Below the pieces are notes generated by a model. It ran no database searches, had not been told where the DNA came from, and worked only from the letters and a program-made list of their open reading frames with translations. The position numbers and the translations under genes were made by a program. 64,000 nt of DNA from Capnocytophaga bilenii (GTDB lineage Bacteria; Bacteroidota; Bacteroidia; Flavobacteriales; Flavobacteriaceae): assembly GCF_017565765.1 (NCBI RefSeq), contig NZ_JAGDYP010000005.1:62001-126000 (forward strand), read 5' to 3'. Shown here one piece after another: positions 46,133 through 55,685 of this stretch. Each line of letters begins with the position of its first letter. The first letter of the stretch is position 1.

Positions 46133-48586
46133 TTATTCAAAGGTAAAAACTTTTTTATGTTTTGCGTCTTGCGAAGTTATAGCCAAGCGCACAACCTCTT
46201 CCATATCGGTTACGTAGTGGAAGGTAAGCCCTTTGAGGTATTCTTCTTTTATTTCTTGTATATCTTTTTTGTTATCTTTGCTCAGTATGTATTCTTTGAT
46301 GCCTGCACGCTTTCCTGCCAATATCTTTTCTTTAAGTCCGCCCACAGGTAACACCTTGCCACGCAAGGTAATCTCACCGGTCATTGCCAAGTGCTTTTTC
46401 ACACGTTTTTGGGTGAATAATGACATTAGCGAAGTGAGCATTGCAATCCCTGCGCTAGGCCCATCTTTGGGGGTAGCACCCTCTGGCACGTGTATATGCA
46501 CATCGTAGTTTTCAAAGAGCTTAGGGTTTAGGTCATAGCGCTCGGCATTGGCTTTGATGTATTCTAAGGCTATGGTAGCCGATTCTTTCATCACCTGCCC
46601 CAAGTTGCCCGTAATGTTCAGTACCCCCTTGCCTTTAGAGAGTGCCGATTCTATAAATAGTATCTCACCTCCCATACTCGTCCAAGCAAGTCCTGTTACT
46701 ACACCTGCCACATCGTTGTCTTCGTATTTATCACGATCAAAATGCGGTACACCCAATATTTTCTCTATATCTTCAACAGATATTTTAGGGTCGTAAGCCT
46801 CTTCCATAGCCAAGTTTTTAGCTCCGTAGCGCACCACTTTGGCTATTTCTTTTTCCAAGGCGCGCACCCCCGATTCGCGGGTATAGCCTTCTATAATACG
46901 CTCTATTTCTTTCCTACCCAGTTGTATATCAGATGATTTCATTCCGTGCTCTTTCAGCTGCTTGGGCAAGAGGTGTCGTTTGGCTATTTCGGCTTTTTCT
47001 TCAATAGTATAGCCCGTTACGTTGATGAGCTCCATACGGTCGCGCAAGGCAGGCTGTATGGTAGATAAATCGTTGGCAGTGGCTATAAACAATACCTTAG
47101 AGAGGTCATAACCCATCTCTAAAAAGTTGTCATAAAACTCCTTATTTTGTTCGGGGTCAAGTACCTCCAGCATTGCCGATGAGGGGTCGCCGTGGTAATT
47201 ATTATTGCCTAATTTATCTATCTCGTCCAATACAAATACGGGGTTGGAGGTCTTTGCCTTTTTCAATAGCTGCAATATACGTCCTGGCATTGCCCCTATG
47301 TAGGTTTTGCGGTGCCCGCGTATTTCGGCTTCATCGTGCAAGCCTCCTAATGACATTCGCACATATTCACGGTTGAGTGCTTTGGCTATAGAACGCCCTA
47401 AAGAGGTTTTTCCTACCCCTGGCGGACCATAAAAGCACAATATGGGCGACTTCATATCGTTGCGCAGTTTTAGTACGGCTAAGTATTCTATAATACGGCG
47501 CTTTACTTCATCTATGCCATAGTGGGCTTTATCGAGTATCTTTTGGGCGCGGTTCAGGTCAAAATTGTCTTTAGAGTATTCATTCCAAGGCAACTCTAAA
47601 AGCGTTTCTATGTAATTGCGCTGTATGCTATAATCAGGACTATTGGGGTTGGTGCGTTGCATTTTGGTGATTTCCTTTTCAAAGAGGTCTTTCACCTTTT
47701 TGTCCCATTTTTTATCTTTGGCTTTAGCGCGTAGCTCTTCTATTTCGGCTTCTGATGAAGCTCCGCCCAACTCTTTCTGAATGGTTTGCATCTGCTGCTG
47801 CAAAAAGTACTCGCGCTGCTGCTTGTCTATATCAAAACGGGCTTTAGATTGCACTTCGTTGCGAAGCGTAAGCCTTTGGAAATCTATATGCAAGTATTTC
47901 AATACCTCTGTAGCGCGTTCCTTAAGCTCATCTATTTCCAATACTGCTTGTTTTTCCAATACTGTAGCATTCATATTGGCTGATATGAAGTTTATTAGGA
48001 AAGCATCGCTGTTGATGTTTCGGATAGCAAAGGCTGCTTCCGAAGGGAGATTGGGGTTTTCTTGGATAATCTTGATAGCCATTTCTCTTACCGACTCGAT
48101 AGTGGCTTCAAACTCCTTGTCGTTGGGTTCGGGTTTTATATCGGCTACTTCGGTAATAGCGGCTTTTATATAGGGTTTTTCTTCTACAATATGGTCTATC
48201 TGAAAGCGTTTTTTGCCTTGTATGATAATAGTAGCATTGCCATCGGGAAGCTTGAATATACGCAAGATACGGGCTACTGTTCCCAGCTTGTAAAGGTCAT
48301 TACTTGTGGGGTTTTCGGTATCTTCATTTAATTGTGCTACTATACCTATGGTTTTATCGGTGTCATTAGCGTCATTCATCAGCTGCAACGAGGCATCACG
48401 CCCTATGTTGATAGGGGCTACTACTCCTGGAAATAACACGGTATTTCTTAGTGGTAATATGGGAAGTATCTGTGGGATTGCTTGTTGTGATACTTCTTGC
48501 TCATCTTCCTCTGGGAAAAGAGGTATGATTTCTGCATTCTCATCCATATTGCTAATCACTAAGCTGTCAAAATTTTCTATTTTCAT
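46133..48586 (-). CDS. lon: ATP-dependent protease Lon
   Basis: 817-aa hexameric protease. The N-terminal LON substrate domain (LPILPLRNTVLFPGV) is followed by AAA+ with GPPGVGKTS and the PVFVLDEIDKLG Walker B, then the protease domain with catalytic Ser in KDGPSAGIAM and Lys in ILAGKRAGI. It has the usual A-type Lon length. It degrades misfolded and regulatory proteins. No clear TAnnTTTG promoter was seen in the 159 bp upstream. Confidence 0.97.
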   Translation of the reverse strand: MKIENFDSLVISNMDENAEIIPLFPEEDEQEVSQQAIPQILPILPLRNTVLFPGVVAPINIGRDASLQLMNDANDTDKTIGIVAQLNEDTENPTSNDLYKLGTVARILRIFKLPDGNATIIIQGKKRFQIDHIVEEKPYIKAAITEVADIKPEPNDKEFEATIESVREMAIKIIQENPNLPSEAAFAIRNINSDAFLINFISANMNATVLEKQAVLEIDELKERATEVLKYLHIDFQRLTLRNEVQSKARFDIDKQQREYFLQQQMQTIQKELGGASSEAEIEELRAKAKDKKWDKKVKDLFEKEITKMQRTNPNSPDYSIQRNYIETLLELPWNEYSKDNFDLNRAQKILDKAHYGIDEVKRRIIEYLAVLKLRNDMKSPILCFYGPPGVGKTSLGRSIAKALNREYVRMSLGGLHDEAEIRGHRKTYIGAMPGRILQLLKKAKTSNPVFVLDEIDKLGNNNYHGDPSSAMLEVLDPEQNKEFYDNFLEMGYDLSKVLFIATANDLSTIQPALRDRMELINVTGYTIEEKAEIAKRHLLPKQLKEHGMKSSDIQLGRKEIERIIEGYTRESGVRALEKEIAKVVRYGAKNLAMEEAYDPKISVEDIEKILGVPHFDRDKYEDNDVAGVVTGLAWTSMGGEILFIESALSKGKGVLNITGNLGQVMKESATIALEYIKANAERYDLNPKLFENYDVHIHVPEGATPKDGPSAGIAMLTSLMSLFTQKRVKKHLAMTGEITLRGKVLPVGGLKEKILAGKRAGIKEYILSKDNKKDIQEIKEEYLKGLTFHYVTDMEEVVRLAITSQDAKHKKVFTFE

Positions 48587-48745
48587 TGTCTTATTGAATC
48601 AAGATATGCCAATATGTCAGTCGCTTTTTTTAGTTACTGTTGGCTTTATTGAGTTATTAGTTTGATATTGTGCATTTTACTAATGTAAATGCTTTCTTGG
48701 GTATATATATTGCAATTGCTGTGCCAATTTGTGCAGAGGGTGGGG

Positions 48746-49762
48746 TTATTGTCTTATCAATCGCTTGTTGATGCGTTTTACAAGTCCTGCACCCTCGTAT
48801 ATAAAGCCTGTGTAAAGCTGCACCAGTGAGGCTCCTGCGTTCAGCTTTTCAATAGCATCCTCTTCGCTAAAAATACCTCCTACGCCTATAATTGGGAAGG
48901 CTTTGTTACTTTTTTCTGATAGAAAACGGATTACCTCGGTGGCACGTTGTCTTAAAGGCTTACCACTAAGTCCACCTGTTTCGTTTTGTGCAGGCGAGTG
49001 TAGCCCCTGTCTGCCAATGGTGGTATTGGTGGCTATAACACCTGCGATGTGGGTATTTTGTACAATCTCAATAATATCTAATAGTTGCTCATCGGTTAAA
49101 TCGGGGGCTATTTTTAGCAGTATGGGCTTTGGTTTGGGATGCTCGTGGTTTTTGTGTTGTAGGGTACTGAGCAGCTGTTGTAGGGGTTCTTTTTCTTGTA
49201 AGGTGCGCAAATTGGGGGTATTGGGCGAACTTACATTCACTACAAAATAATCTACGTAATCAAACAGCTGTTCAAAACAGATGAGATAGTCATTCACGGC
49301 TTGGTCGTTAGGGGTAATTTTGTTTTTACCTATATTGCCACCTATGAGCACATTTTTATTCTTTTTAAGGCGTTTTACGGCTGCTTCTACACCTTCGTTA
49401 TTGAAGCCCATTCTATTGATGATACCTTGGTCGTCTATTAGGCGGAAGAGCCGCTTGGGGGGATTGCCAGGTTGTGGTTTAGGGGTGATAGTGCCTATCT
49501 CTATAAATCCGAAGCCTAAATTGGAGAGCTCTTGGTATAGCTTGGCGTCTTTGTCCAGCCCTGCGGCTAATCCTACGGGGTTTTTGAAATGCAAGCCGAA
49601 TACCTCACGGTGTAGTGAGGGGTGTTCTACCTTATAAATAGCTCTTATAAGGGCAGGCACAAGGGGTATTTTGTGTATGAATTTCAAATAGCTGAATGTG
49701 AAATGGTGCGCCTTTTCGGGGTCGAGCGAAAAGAGTAATGGGCGAATAATGGTTTTGTACAT
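48746..49762 (-). CDS. pyrD: Dihydroorotate dehydrogenase, quinone-dependent (class 2)
   Basis: 338-aa FMN enzyme of pyrimidine synthesis. The N-terminal helices that dock to the membrane quinone pool ([19 protein letters not shown]) define class 2. [40 protein letters not shown] (with the catalytic Ser) and [12 protein letters not shown] are all present. The leader carries a terminator-like hairpin 23 bp before the ATG (see 49785-49820). Confidence 0.95.
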   Translation of the reverse strand: MYKTIIRPLLFSLDPEKAHHFTFSYLKFIHKIPLVPALIRAIYKVEHPSLHREVFGLHFKNPVGLAAGLDKDAKLYQELSNLGFGFIEIGTITPKPQPGNPPKRLFRLIDDQGIINRMGFNNEGVEAAVKRLKKNKNVLIGGNIGKNKITPNDQAVNDYLICFEQLFDYVDYFVVNVSSPNTPNLRTLQEKEPLQQLLSTLQHKNHEHPKPKPILLKIAPDLTDEQLLDIIEIVQNTHIAGVIATNTTIGRQGLHSPAQNETGGLSGKPLRQRATEVIRFLSEKSNKAFPIIGVGGIFSEEDAIEKLNAGASLVQLYTGFIYEGAGLVKRINKRLIRQ

Positions 49763-49784
49763 AATCTCAATTTACATATAAAAA

Positions 49785-49820
49785 AGGTTAGAAAAACGGC
49801 TTGTGCCTCCTCTCTAACCT
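49785..49820 (-). terminator. Terminator-like hairpin in the pyrD leader
   Basis: Minus strand AGGTTAGA (49820-49813) pairs with TCTAACCT (49792-49785), followed at once by TTTTTATA. An inner GGC-ACAA-GCC can also pair. It lies between a candidate pyrD promoter (49862-49894) and the pyrD ATG, so it could be either the end of the ABC operon or an attenuator. Confidence 0.65.
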
Positions 49821-49861
49821 AAAATCATACTAACACTTAATGATAATTCTTTTTTATGGTG

Positions 49862-49894
49862 CAAATATACAGCTTTTTTTTTATTCTGTACAAT
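49862..49894 (-). promoter_or_regulatory. Candidate pyrD promoter
   Basis: Minus strand ATTG (49891-49894), 21-bp spacer, TATATTTG (49862-49869) followed by CA. Predicted leader is about 90 nt and contains the hairpin at 49785-49820. Confidence 0.55.
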
Positions 49895-49970
49895 TTTTTT
49901 GACGAATATTTTTTTGGCTAATGTGTTTTCTTTGCTTAGTGCTTGCTGGTGCGGCTTTGCCCCTGTGGTA

Positions 49971-50003
49971 AGCGAAGGTTGAGCGAAGGATAAGCGAAGG
50001 ATA
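49971..50003. repeat. 11-bp tandem repeat, copy B (3 units)
   Basis: AGCGAAGGTTG, AGCGAAGGATA, AGCGAAGGATA in a row, starting 3 bp beyond the stop codon of the last ABC permease gene. Same unit as 11010-11042 (opposite strand) and 57500-57543. Confidence 0.85.
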
Positions 50004-50005
50004 AA

Positions 50006-51124
50006 TTAGCTTGTTTTCTTATAATTCCAAATTGCCCAGCTGTTGAGCGCTACTGCGAAGCCCATAAGGTATAATAGCTCTGCCTTCAATTCCCATAGCG
50101 CACTGCCTTTCAAGACTATTTGGCGCATTGCTTTTACAAAGTGGGTAACGGGAATGAATTGCGATGCTGTCATTGCCCAAGCGGGCATACTCTCTATATT
50201 GGTAAGGAAACCGCTCATTAGCAGGAATATCATTATAAAGAAATAGGCGATAAACATTGCTTGCAACTGCGAATTGGCAAAGGTGGAAACCAGCAGCCCA
50301 AAGCCAAGAATGGCAATAAGATACATTGCAGCAAAGGTGTATAGGGTGAGCAAACTTCCCGCTGGGGCGATGCCATAAACTACATACATCAGGGTAAGCC
50401 CCAAGGTGAAAAGCAGCGTACCTAATACCCAAAAGGGTATGAGCTTGCCTAAAATGAATTGCCACTTCTTGATAGGCGTTACGTTTATCTGCTCTATGGT
50501 GCCTATTTCTTTTTCTTTAACCACATTCAGTGCCGATAAGAAACCGCCTATAATGGTGAGCAATATGGCTAATATGCCGGGCACAATGTAGTATTTGTAC
50601 TGCATCAGTGGGTTGTACCAAGAGGTGCTTGCCATTGTTATTTGGGCTGTACGAGCAAGAGGTTTGGGGGCTTTGATATTGATAGCCAACTGTTGGTTGA
50701 AATCGCGTATTACTTGTGCCAAATAGGCTCCTCCTAAGCTGGACTTGCTGCCGTTGATAGCATCTATCGATACGCCTATGGACTGGCGCCCTTCGCGCAC
50801 GAGATTGCGCTCAAAATCGGTAGGGATTTCTACTACTACATCGGCTTTGCCTTTTTCTATATACGTAATACCTTCGGCATAAGTGAAAGGGGCACTGATA
50901 AGGCGGAAATAACCCGAGGCGGTTATCTTCTGTAATAGCTGTTGCGAATAGGGGCTCTGGTCGTGGTCTATATACACGAGGTTGATGTTCTTCACATCAA
51001 AATTAGCTACTTGTGGCAGTATGATGAACTGCATTATTGGTGCTATAAACATCATTGCCAAGATGGTTTTATCTCGGAATATCTGTTTAAATTCTTTTTG
51101 GAGGATAAAGCTTAATGTATTCAT
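50006..51124 (-). CDS. ABC-2 type permease, last gene of the export locus (YbhR/YbhS-like)
   Basis: 372-aa permease. N-terminal cytoplasmic start FILQKEFKQIFRDKTILAMM, first TM, a large extracytoplasmic loop (about 45-170), then five TM helices with VVKEKEIGTIEQINVTPI between the second and third. It resembles the DrrB/YbhR group that exports drugs or ions with a TolC/HlyD pair. It is separated from the upstream sister permease by a 140-bp repeat-bearing gap. Substrate unknown. Confidence 0.88.
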   Translation of the reverse strand: MNTLSFILQKEFKQIFRDKTILAMMFIAPIMQFIILPQVANFDVKNINLVYIDHDQSPYSQQLLQKITASGYFRLISAPFTYAEGITYIEKGKADVVVEIPTDFERNLVREGRQSIGVSIDAINGSKSSLGGAYLAQVIRDFNQQLAINIKAPKPLARTAQITMASTSWYNPLMQYKYYIVPGILAILLTIIGGFLSALNVVKEKEIGTIEQINVTPIKKWQFILGKLIPFWVLGTLLFTLGLTLMYVVYGIAPAGSLLTLYTFAAMYLIAILGFGLLVSTFANSQLQAMFIAYFFIMIFLLMSGFLTNIESMPAWAMTASQFIPVTHFVKAMRQIVLKGSALWELKAELLYLMGFAVALNSWAIWNYKKTS

Positions 51125-51129
51125 TAGAG

Positions 51130-51264
51130 GTTAGTGTTTAGTTGTTTGACATTAGGGGTTGAAAGTTTGACATTAGGGTTTGAAAGTTTTACATTAGGGT
51201 TTGGAGGGAAAATTGCGGTAGTGGCTGAGGACTCACTGCTTTGAACTCACAACTAAACACTAAC
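51130..51264. repeat. 135-bp element with 15-bp inverted ends and 21-bp tandem repeats
   Basis: GTTAGTGTTTAGTTG (51130-51144) and its exact reverse complement CAACTAAACACTAAC (51250-51264) bound the whole gap between the two permease genes. Inside are three 21-bp units, 51145-51165, 51166-51186 and 51187-51207 (TTTGACATTAGGGTTTGAAAG-like with a few changes). No ORF and no transposase; MITE-like in form, but no target-site duplication was recognised. Confidence 0.75.
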
Positions 51265-52371
51265 TTATTCTAAACGGACTTTGAACTTTTTCATTGCAAG
51301 GCTTAGAAATAGGATTGCCATTGTGATAAGAATTAGGGTTTCTTGCCATACATAACCAAAACTGAGCCCTTTAAGCATTACTTTTTTTACGATACTATAA
51401 TAATAGCTGGAAGGGAAGACTTTGGATATTCCTTGAAAAACAAGGGGCATATTCTCTATGGGGAACATAAAGCCTGTAAAGAAGGCGGTGGGGAGCATTA
51501 ACCCCATCATTGAGATGAGCATCGCCGTTTGTTGTGAGGCTGTTATGGTGGATATAAGTAGCCCCAAAGATAGACAGATGATGATGAACAGAGTACTTTC
51601 GGCATAAAGCAGTAGCAAATTGCCTCGCACCGGTACTTCGAGCATATAAGCCGAGAGTAAGAGTATCACAGTAAAGTTGATAAGCGAGAGTATCAGGTAG
51701 GGAGTGGCTTTGGCTATGAGTATTTTTAGGGGGTTGAAGGGGGATACTAAAAGGATTTCCATAGTTCCTAATTCTTTTTCGCGCACAACTGCTACTGAGG
51801 TGAGGGCAGTGCTTACTATCATAAAGACGAGTGCTATCACCCCAGGAACGAAGTTCATCGAACCATTTTGGGCTGGGTTGTACAGCATTCGGTTTTCTAC
51901 CACTATCTGATAAGAAGGTTGCGCCGTAGGGTTGAGTGTTTGCTGGTAGCTGAGCAATATGGCATTGAGGTAGTTTTCTACCGTTTTGGCGGTATTGGGG
52001 TCAGCTCCATCGGTGATGAGTTGTAGGGTAGTGCCTTGGGGCGTGTATAGGTCTTTACCAAAATCAGGAGGGAAGAGAAGTGCGGCTTTGAGTGTGCCTC
52101 GCTTGAATTGGGTTTCTATTTCATCGTAATTGAGCAAGGGCTCTTTCACCTTGAAATAAGGACTTGCAGCGACTTGCGTTTGGATTTGCTGTGTATAGGT
52201 GTTGTGCGCCTTGTCGAGGACTGCGATTGAGATGTTCTTGACCTCGCTGCTGAGGGCTTGACCAAATAGGAGTATTTGGGCTATGGGAATACCGAAGAGT
52301 ATCAGCAAGGTGCGGCGGTCTCGGAATACGTGATAGAATTCCTTGCGTATAAAGGCTATAAGCTGTTTCAT
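51265..52371 (-). CDS. ABC-2 type permease (YbhS/YbhR-like)
   Basis: 368-aa sister of the next permease, with the same plan: AFIRKEFYHVFRDRRTLLIL at the N-terminus, one TM, a large loop, then TM helices with VVREKELGTMEILLVSPF. I start at ATG 52371 (MKQLIAFIRK); the frame is open to 52416, but the extra residues lack family character and lie over a REP-like hairpin. Two half-permeases and two ATPases are expected in YbhFSR-type exporters. Confidence 0.87.
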   Translation of the reverse strand: MKQLIAFIRKEFYHVFRDRRTLLILFGIPIAQILLFGQALSSEVKNISIAVLDKAHNTYTQQIQTQVAASPYFKVKEPLLNYDEIETQFKRGTLKAALLFPPDFGKDLYTPQGTTLQLITDGADPNTAKTVENYLNAILLSYQQTLNPTAQPSYQIVVENRMLYNPAQNGSMNFVPGVIALVFMIVSTALTSVAVVREKELGTMEILLVSPFNPLKILIAKATPYLILSLINFTVILLLSAYMLEVPVRGNLLLLYAESTLFIIICLSLGLLISTITASQQTAMLISMMGLMLPTAFFTGFMFPIENMPLVFQGISKVFPSSYYYSIVKKVMLKGLSFGYVWQETLILITMAILFLSLAMKKFKVRLE

Positions 52372-52402
52372 TGGGTTTGTAATTAGGTTCTTAGGGATTA
52401 AA

Positions 52403-52427
52403 GGGCGAATTGCCATTCGCCCCTACA
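52403..52427. repeat. REP-like palindrome
   Basis: GGGCGAAT-TGCC-ATTCGCCC (52403-52422), followed by CCTAC. The form GTAGGGGCGAAT...ATTCGCCC is a palindrome I recall as interspersed in many bacterial genomes. It lies in the 61-bp gap between ATPase and permease and may modulate mRNA stability there. Confidence 0.7.
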
Positions 52428-52432
52428 CGGGG

Positions 52433-53167
52433 TTATTCATTGCGTTTTGCATTGCGGGCGAGCTGATAGAAAACTTCGTCCATTGAATGGGTGTTGTATT
52501 GTTTTTTGAGGTGGGTGGGGGTATCTAAGGCTGCTACTTTGCCATCGACCATTATACTGATGCGGTTGCAGTACTCGGCTTCGTCCATATAATGGGTGGT
52601 GACAAATACGGTGATGCCTTGCGCGGAGGCTTCGTATATCATATCCCAAAACTGACGACGTGTGATAGGGTCTACACCACCGGTAGGCTCATCTAAGAAC
52701 ACAATTTCGGGACGGTGGAAGATAGCTACCGAAAAGGCGAGCTTCTGCTTCCAGCCCAGCGGTAGCGACCCTACGAGTTTATTGGCTTCTGCCTGCAAGC
52801 CGAGCTTGGTGATAAGGTGAGCACTGCGGGTTTTGATTTCCTTGCGACTCAATCCATAGACGCCCCCGTAAAAGGTGATGTTTTCCTGTACGGTGAGATT
52901 GTCATACAACGAGAACTTCTGACTCATATAACCGATGTGCTTCTTTATCTGCTCTTGCTGTGTATAAACATCGAAGCCTGCTACACGCGCCTGCCCTGAG
53001 GTGGGATAGGAAAGTCCGCAGAAGATGCGTATGGCAGTGGTTTTGCCCGCGCCATTGGCACCAAGGAAGCCGAAGATTTCGCCTTTTTCAACAGTAAGAG
53101 AAATGTTGTTTACGGCTTTGAAGTCGCCGAACTGCTTAGTGAGGTTGTTACATTCTATGGCTGTCAT
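52433..53167 (-). CDS. ABC transporter ATPase, YbhF C-half type
   Basis: 244 aa from ATG 53167 (MTAIECNNLT); an in-frame upstream start at 53221 is less likely. Walker A GANGAGKT (36-43), Walker B IVFLDEPTGGVDP, and a degenerate signature LPLGWKQ in place of LSGGQ. The LPLGWKQ form is what I recall for the second ATPase half of YbhF. Pairing with the other ATPase, which has a normal LSGGMKQ, suggests an asymmetric heterodimer where one ATP site is weakened. Confidence 0.9.
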   Translation of the reverse strand: MTAIECNNLTKQFGDFKAVNNISLTVEKGEIFGFLGANGAGKTTAIRIFCGLSYPTSGQARVAGFDVYTQQEQIKKHIGYMSQKFSLYDNLTVQENITFYGGVYGLSRKEIKTRSAHLITKLGLQAEANKLVGSLPLGWKQKLAFSVAIFHRPEIVFLDEPTGGVDPITRRQFWDMIYEASAQGITVFVTTHYMDEAEYCNRISIMVDGKVAALDTPTHLKKQYNTHSMDEVFYQLARNAKRNE

Positions 53168-53295
53168 CTTATTAATTAGCAAATTAGTAAATGTGAAAAT
53201 TAGTAAATTGCCCCCTCTCACTTACTCGGCAACTGCCAACAATCCCAAAGGGGACAACTTATAAAGGGGATTGATAGCGATTGAAGGAGTGCTTT

Positions 53296-53610
53296 TTATT
53301 TATAATAATAATACCAATTTCCGTTATATTCTTTATCACAATCTTCTTGAGAGGCGAAAGTACAGTCTTTTATACCTTCTTCCGGGTATTCCTTTTTGCG
53401 TAGTAATTGTTTGTGATAATTGCTTATTTTTTGTAATAATCCTATCTCTTTTGCTTTATTTAAAGCTTCTTCTGTCTCGAAAATATAAGACACAAAATAA
53501 TCTTGTGGGGCTATATAAGCTCCAAAATCTAAGGAAGCATATACTTCACTAAAGGTTGCTTTTACCTCTTCTTGTGTTTCAGCAACAATATTTTTCCATA
53601 TTTTGCTCAT
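53296..53610 (-). CDS. Hypothetical protein, 104 aa
   Basis: Small acidic soluble protein starting MSKIWKNIVAETQEEVKATF and ending in a Tyr-rich tail. No motif or signal sequence. It is inserted between the two ATPase genes of the export locus, 128 bp before one and 47 bp after the other, so it is not needed for the transporter by analogy with its relatives. It could be an antitoxin- or immunity-like cargo gene, but there is no evidence beyond position and size. Confidence 0.6.
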   Translation of the reverse strand: MSKIWKNIVAETQEEVKATFSEVYASLDFGAYIAPQDYFVSYIFETEEALNKAKEIGLLQKISNYHKQLLRKKEYPEEGIKDCTFASQEDCDKEYNGNWYYYYK

Positions 53611-53657
53611 TGTTTATCTTTTTTAATTTCAACTTTGCTAAAGATTTGGTTCAGAAT

Positions 53658-54572
53658 TTATATATTCCCTTTTTCCTCCATTAGGCGGATAAAACTGTCC
53701 TCGATGGTGGGGGTGATGGGCTGCCAATCGAGGTGGGGGAAGGTAGTTTTCAGCTGCTGCTGGAATAAGGTTATATTGGTGTCTTCTTTGAGGGTAAGGT
53801 GCAAATACTCGCCAAAGGGGTAACAACTATCTATTTCGGGCTTTTGGCGCAGGTGTTGGAGCAGTGCGTACAGGTCGGGAGCCTTGACAGCATAGAGTGT
53901 TGTGGGGTAATCGGCGATAATTTGCGCAGGGGTGCTGGTGGATAGTACTTTGCCTGATTGTATTAGGGCTATGCGGTCACATAGGCTGGCTTCGTCCATA
54001 TAAGGGGTGGAAACGAGTATACTGATGCCTTGCTCTTTGAGCTTGGCGAGCATTTGCCAGAATTCTTTGCGCGAAACTACATCTACGCCGGTGGTGGGTT
54101 CGTCTAAAAAAAGCACTTTGGGCTTGTGTATGAGGGCGCAGCATAGGGCTAACTTTTGCTTCATTCCGCCTGAAAGTTTGCCTGCTCTGCGATTGCAGAA
54201 GGGCTTTATCTGCTCGTAAATATCCTTAATAAGGGGGTAGTTCTGCTCTATGGTTGTGCCAAAGACGGTGGCGAAGAATTGTAGGTTTTCTTGCACGGTA
54301 AGGTCTTGGTATAGGGAGAAGCGCCCAGGCATATAGCCCACACAGTTGCGGATTTGTTTGTAATCGCGGACGATGTCCCAACCCTCGATGGTTGCTGTAC
54401 CCTCATCAGGCAATAGGAGGGTAGTGAGCATACGGAAGACGGTGGTTTTGCCTGCGCCATCTGGACCGATGAGCCCAAATAGTTCGCCTTTCTCTACTTG
54501 TAAGGAGAGGTTTTGGACGGCTTGGGTAGTACCGTAGGACTTGGTGAGATTTTGTATATCTATGCTTGTCAT
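53658..54572 (-). CDS. ABC transporter ATPase, YbhF N-half type
   Basis: 304-aa ATPase with Walker A GPDGAGKT (36-43), signature LSGGMKQK, Walker B VLFLDEPTTGVD and a C-terminal extension of about 80 residues ending in ITPTIEDSFIRLM. Such tails are usual in drug-export ATPases (DrrA/CcmA-like). It is the canonical partner of the LPLGWKQ ATPase downstream. In E. coli YbhF the two are fused; here they are separate and even interrupted by an unrelated small gene. Confidence 0.9.
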   Translation of the reverse strand: MTSIDIQNLTKSYGTTQAVQNLSLQVEKGELFGLIGPDGAGKTTVFRMLTTLLLPDEGTATIEGWDIVRDYKQIRNCVGYMPGRFSLYQDLTVQENLQFFATVFGTTIEQNYPLIKDIYEQIKPFCNRRAGKLSGGMKQKLALCCALIHKPKVLFLDEPTTGVDVVSRKEFWQMLAKLKEQGISILVSTPYMDEASLCDRIALIQSGKVLSTSTPAQIIADYPTTLYAVKAPDLYALLQHLRQKPEIDSCYPFGEYLHLTLKEDTNITLFQQQLKTTFPHLDWQPITPTIEDSFIRLMEEKGNI

Positions 54573-54596
54573 TTTTTGATTTGTTGATTTATCAAT

Positions 54597-54639
54597 GAGC
54601 TACAAGCTCTGTTCTTGGTAGGCACGAGCCACAGGCTCG
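54597..54639. repeat. Two short hairpins with ACA loops
   Basis: GAGCT-ACA-AGCTC (54597-54609) and CGAGCC-ACA-GGCTCG (54625-54639) follow each other between an ATPase gene and the 279-aa gene. A related AGCT-ACA-AGCT lies at 55653-55663. No T-run follows. Confidence 0.6.
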
Positions 54640-54648
54640 CGCTAGCAA

Positions 54649-55488
54649 TTAGTTTAGGTATTTTTGGATAAGGGTAGATAAATAAGCTTTATCCACAGCG
54701 AACCATTGGCTTTCTTCTTCTTTATCTCGGTAACTCCAATGCTCGAAAAGGAACTTATCAGGTGTTGGAATAAGAGCTGCAATGTGTGAGTAATAGTATT
54801 CTCCCTCAGTAATAGGTTCATAACCTTTTATCACGCATTCACTAATAATCTCAAGGGTATCTAAACTAAAGGCATACCATATTCCTTGTGTACTGGAGAA
54901 AATACCAAAATGCTCGTCTACTTGCCATATATTAAGTATACCTTCACCGTCAGTATCAGAGAGTTGTTTTTCTTTTAGTATCTCAAAATCGGGATAGGAA
55001 GCTAACATCAGTCCGTCATCAAAGTTAGTAAGAAGGGAACGATTGCCAAGAGGAAACATATATATGTAGCTATCAGGCAGTTTTTGATAGATTCTCAGTT
55101 CATTACCTTCTAAAGCAATATAGTAACTTTCTGACCAACCTGCACCATCTAATAAGGAAATAGTTACTTCATTTTCTTTAGGCAGATGGGTAAGCCATAA
55201 ACTCGCTGCACCAAAAGGGTCTTCCATCTCCAATGAGGCTATAGTTTTACCATTTTCATCAATAGCCATAAGAGTAAAAGTCTCATTCTCATTGTATAGG
55301 GTACACCATAAATAGGTGTGATTTAGAGATTCTTCGTAATGGAGCACATCCCCTTTGATAAAGTACTCTTTACTTGTTTTTGTGTTCTTTACCGAGAGTC
55401 CTTCCTCGGTAAGAGTCATAAGTTTATCCCCACTGTTGAGTTTTTCGGGAATAGAAGTAAGGGTTTGATATTGTTCAATGTAAATCAT
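54649..55488 (-). CDS. Hypothetical 279-aa protein, beta-rich
   Basis: Soluble protein without signal peptide. It shows repeated beta-hairpin segments with aromatic residues (HTYLWCTLYNENETFTLMAI, YYIALEGNELRIYQ, FGIFSSTQGIWYAF), compatible with a small propeller, but no repeat signature is clear. It is unrecognised. Its position between the SMR pump and the ABC ATPases, bounded by hairpin repeats, marks it as accessory cargo in the export locus. Confidence 0.6.
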   Translation of the reverse strand: MIYIEQYQTLTSIPEKLNSGDKLMTLTEEGLSVKNTKTSKEYFIKGDVLHYEESLNHTYLWCTLYNENETFTLMAIDENGKTIASLEMEDPFGAASLWLTHLPKENEVTISLLDGAGWSESYYIALEGNELRIYQKLPDSYIYMFPLGNRSLLTNFDDGLMLASYPDFEILKEKQLSDTDGEGILNIWQVDEHFGIFSSTQGIWYAFSLDTLEIISECVIKGYEPITEGEYYYSHIAALIPTPDKFLFEHWSYRDKEEESQWFAVDKAYLSTLIQKYLN

Positions 55489-55685
55489 AGTATAAAGGTT
55501 TTATTTTTCTTCTTTCTTCTTGTACCTAACCACAATAAAAGTATAAGTATCCACATTATAATACTTTTAGGAAGTATTTTAGTACAGTTAGCCCAATTGC
55601 TGGGTAATACTATTCATTTTTCTGATTTGTCAATTTGTCGGTTTTGCAAATGAGCTACAAGCTTTATGTGTTCTATGAGTTTTAA

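Noticed and set aside
50019..50465. 148-aa minus-strand ORF inside the permease gene
   Set aside because: It lies wholly within the well-supported ABC-2 permease in another frame and has no membrane or domain character.
51130..51264. Complete insertion sequence
   Set aside because: Only 135 bp, no transposase frame and no recognised target-site duplication; recorded as a MITE-like repeat instead.
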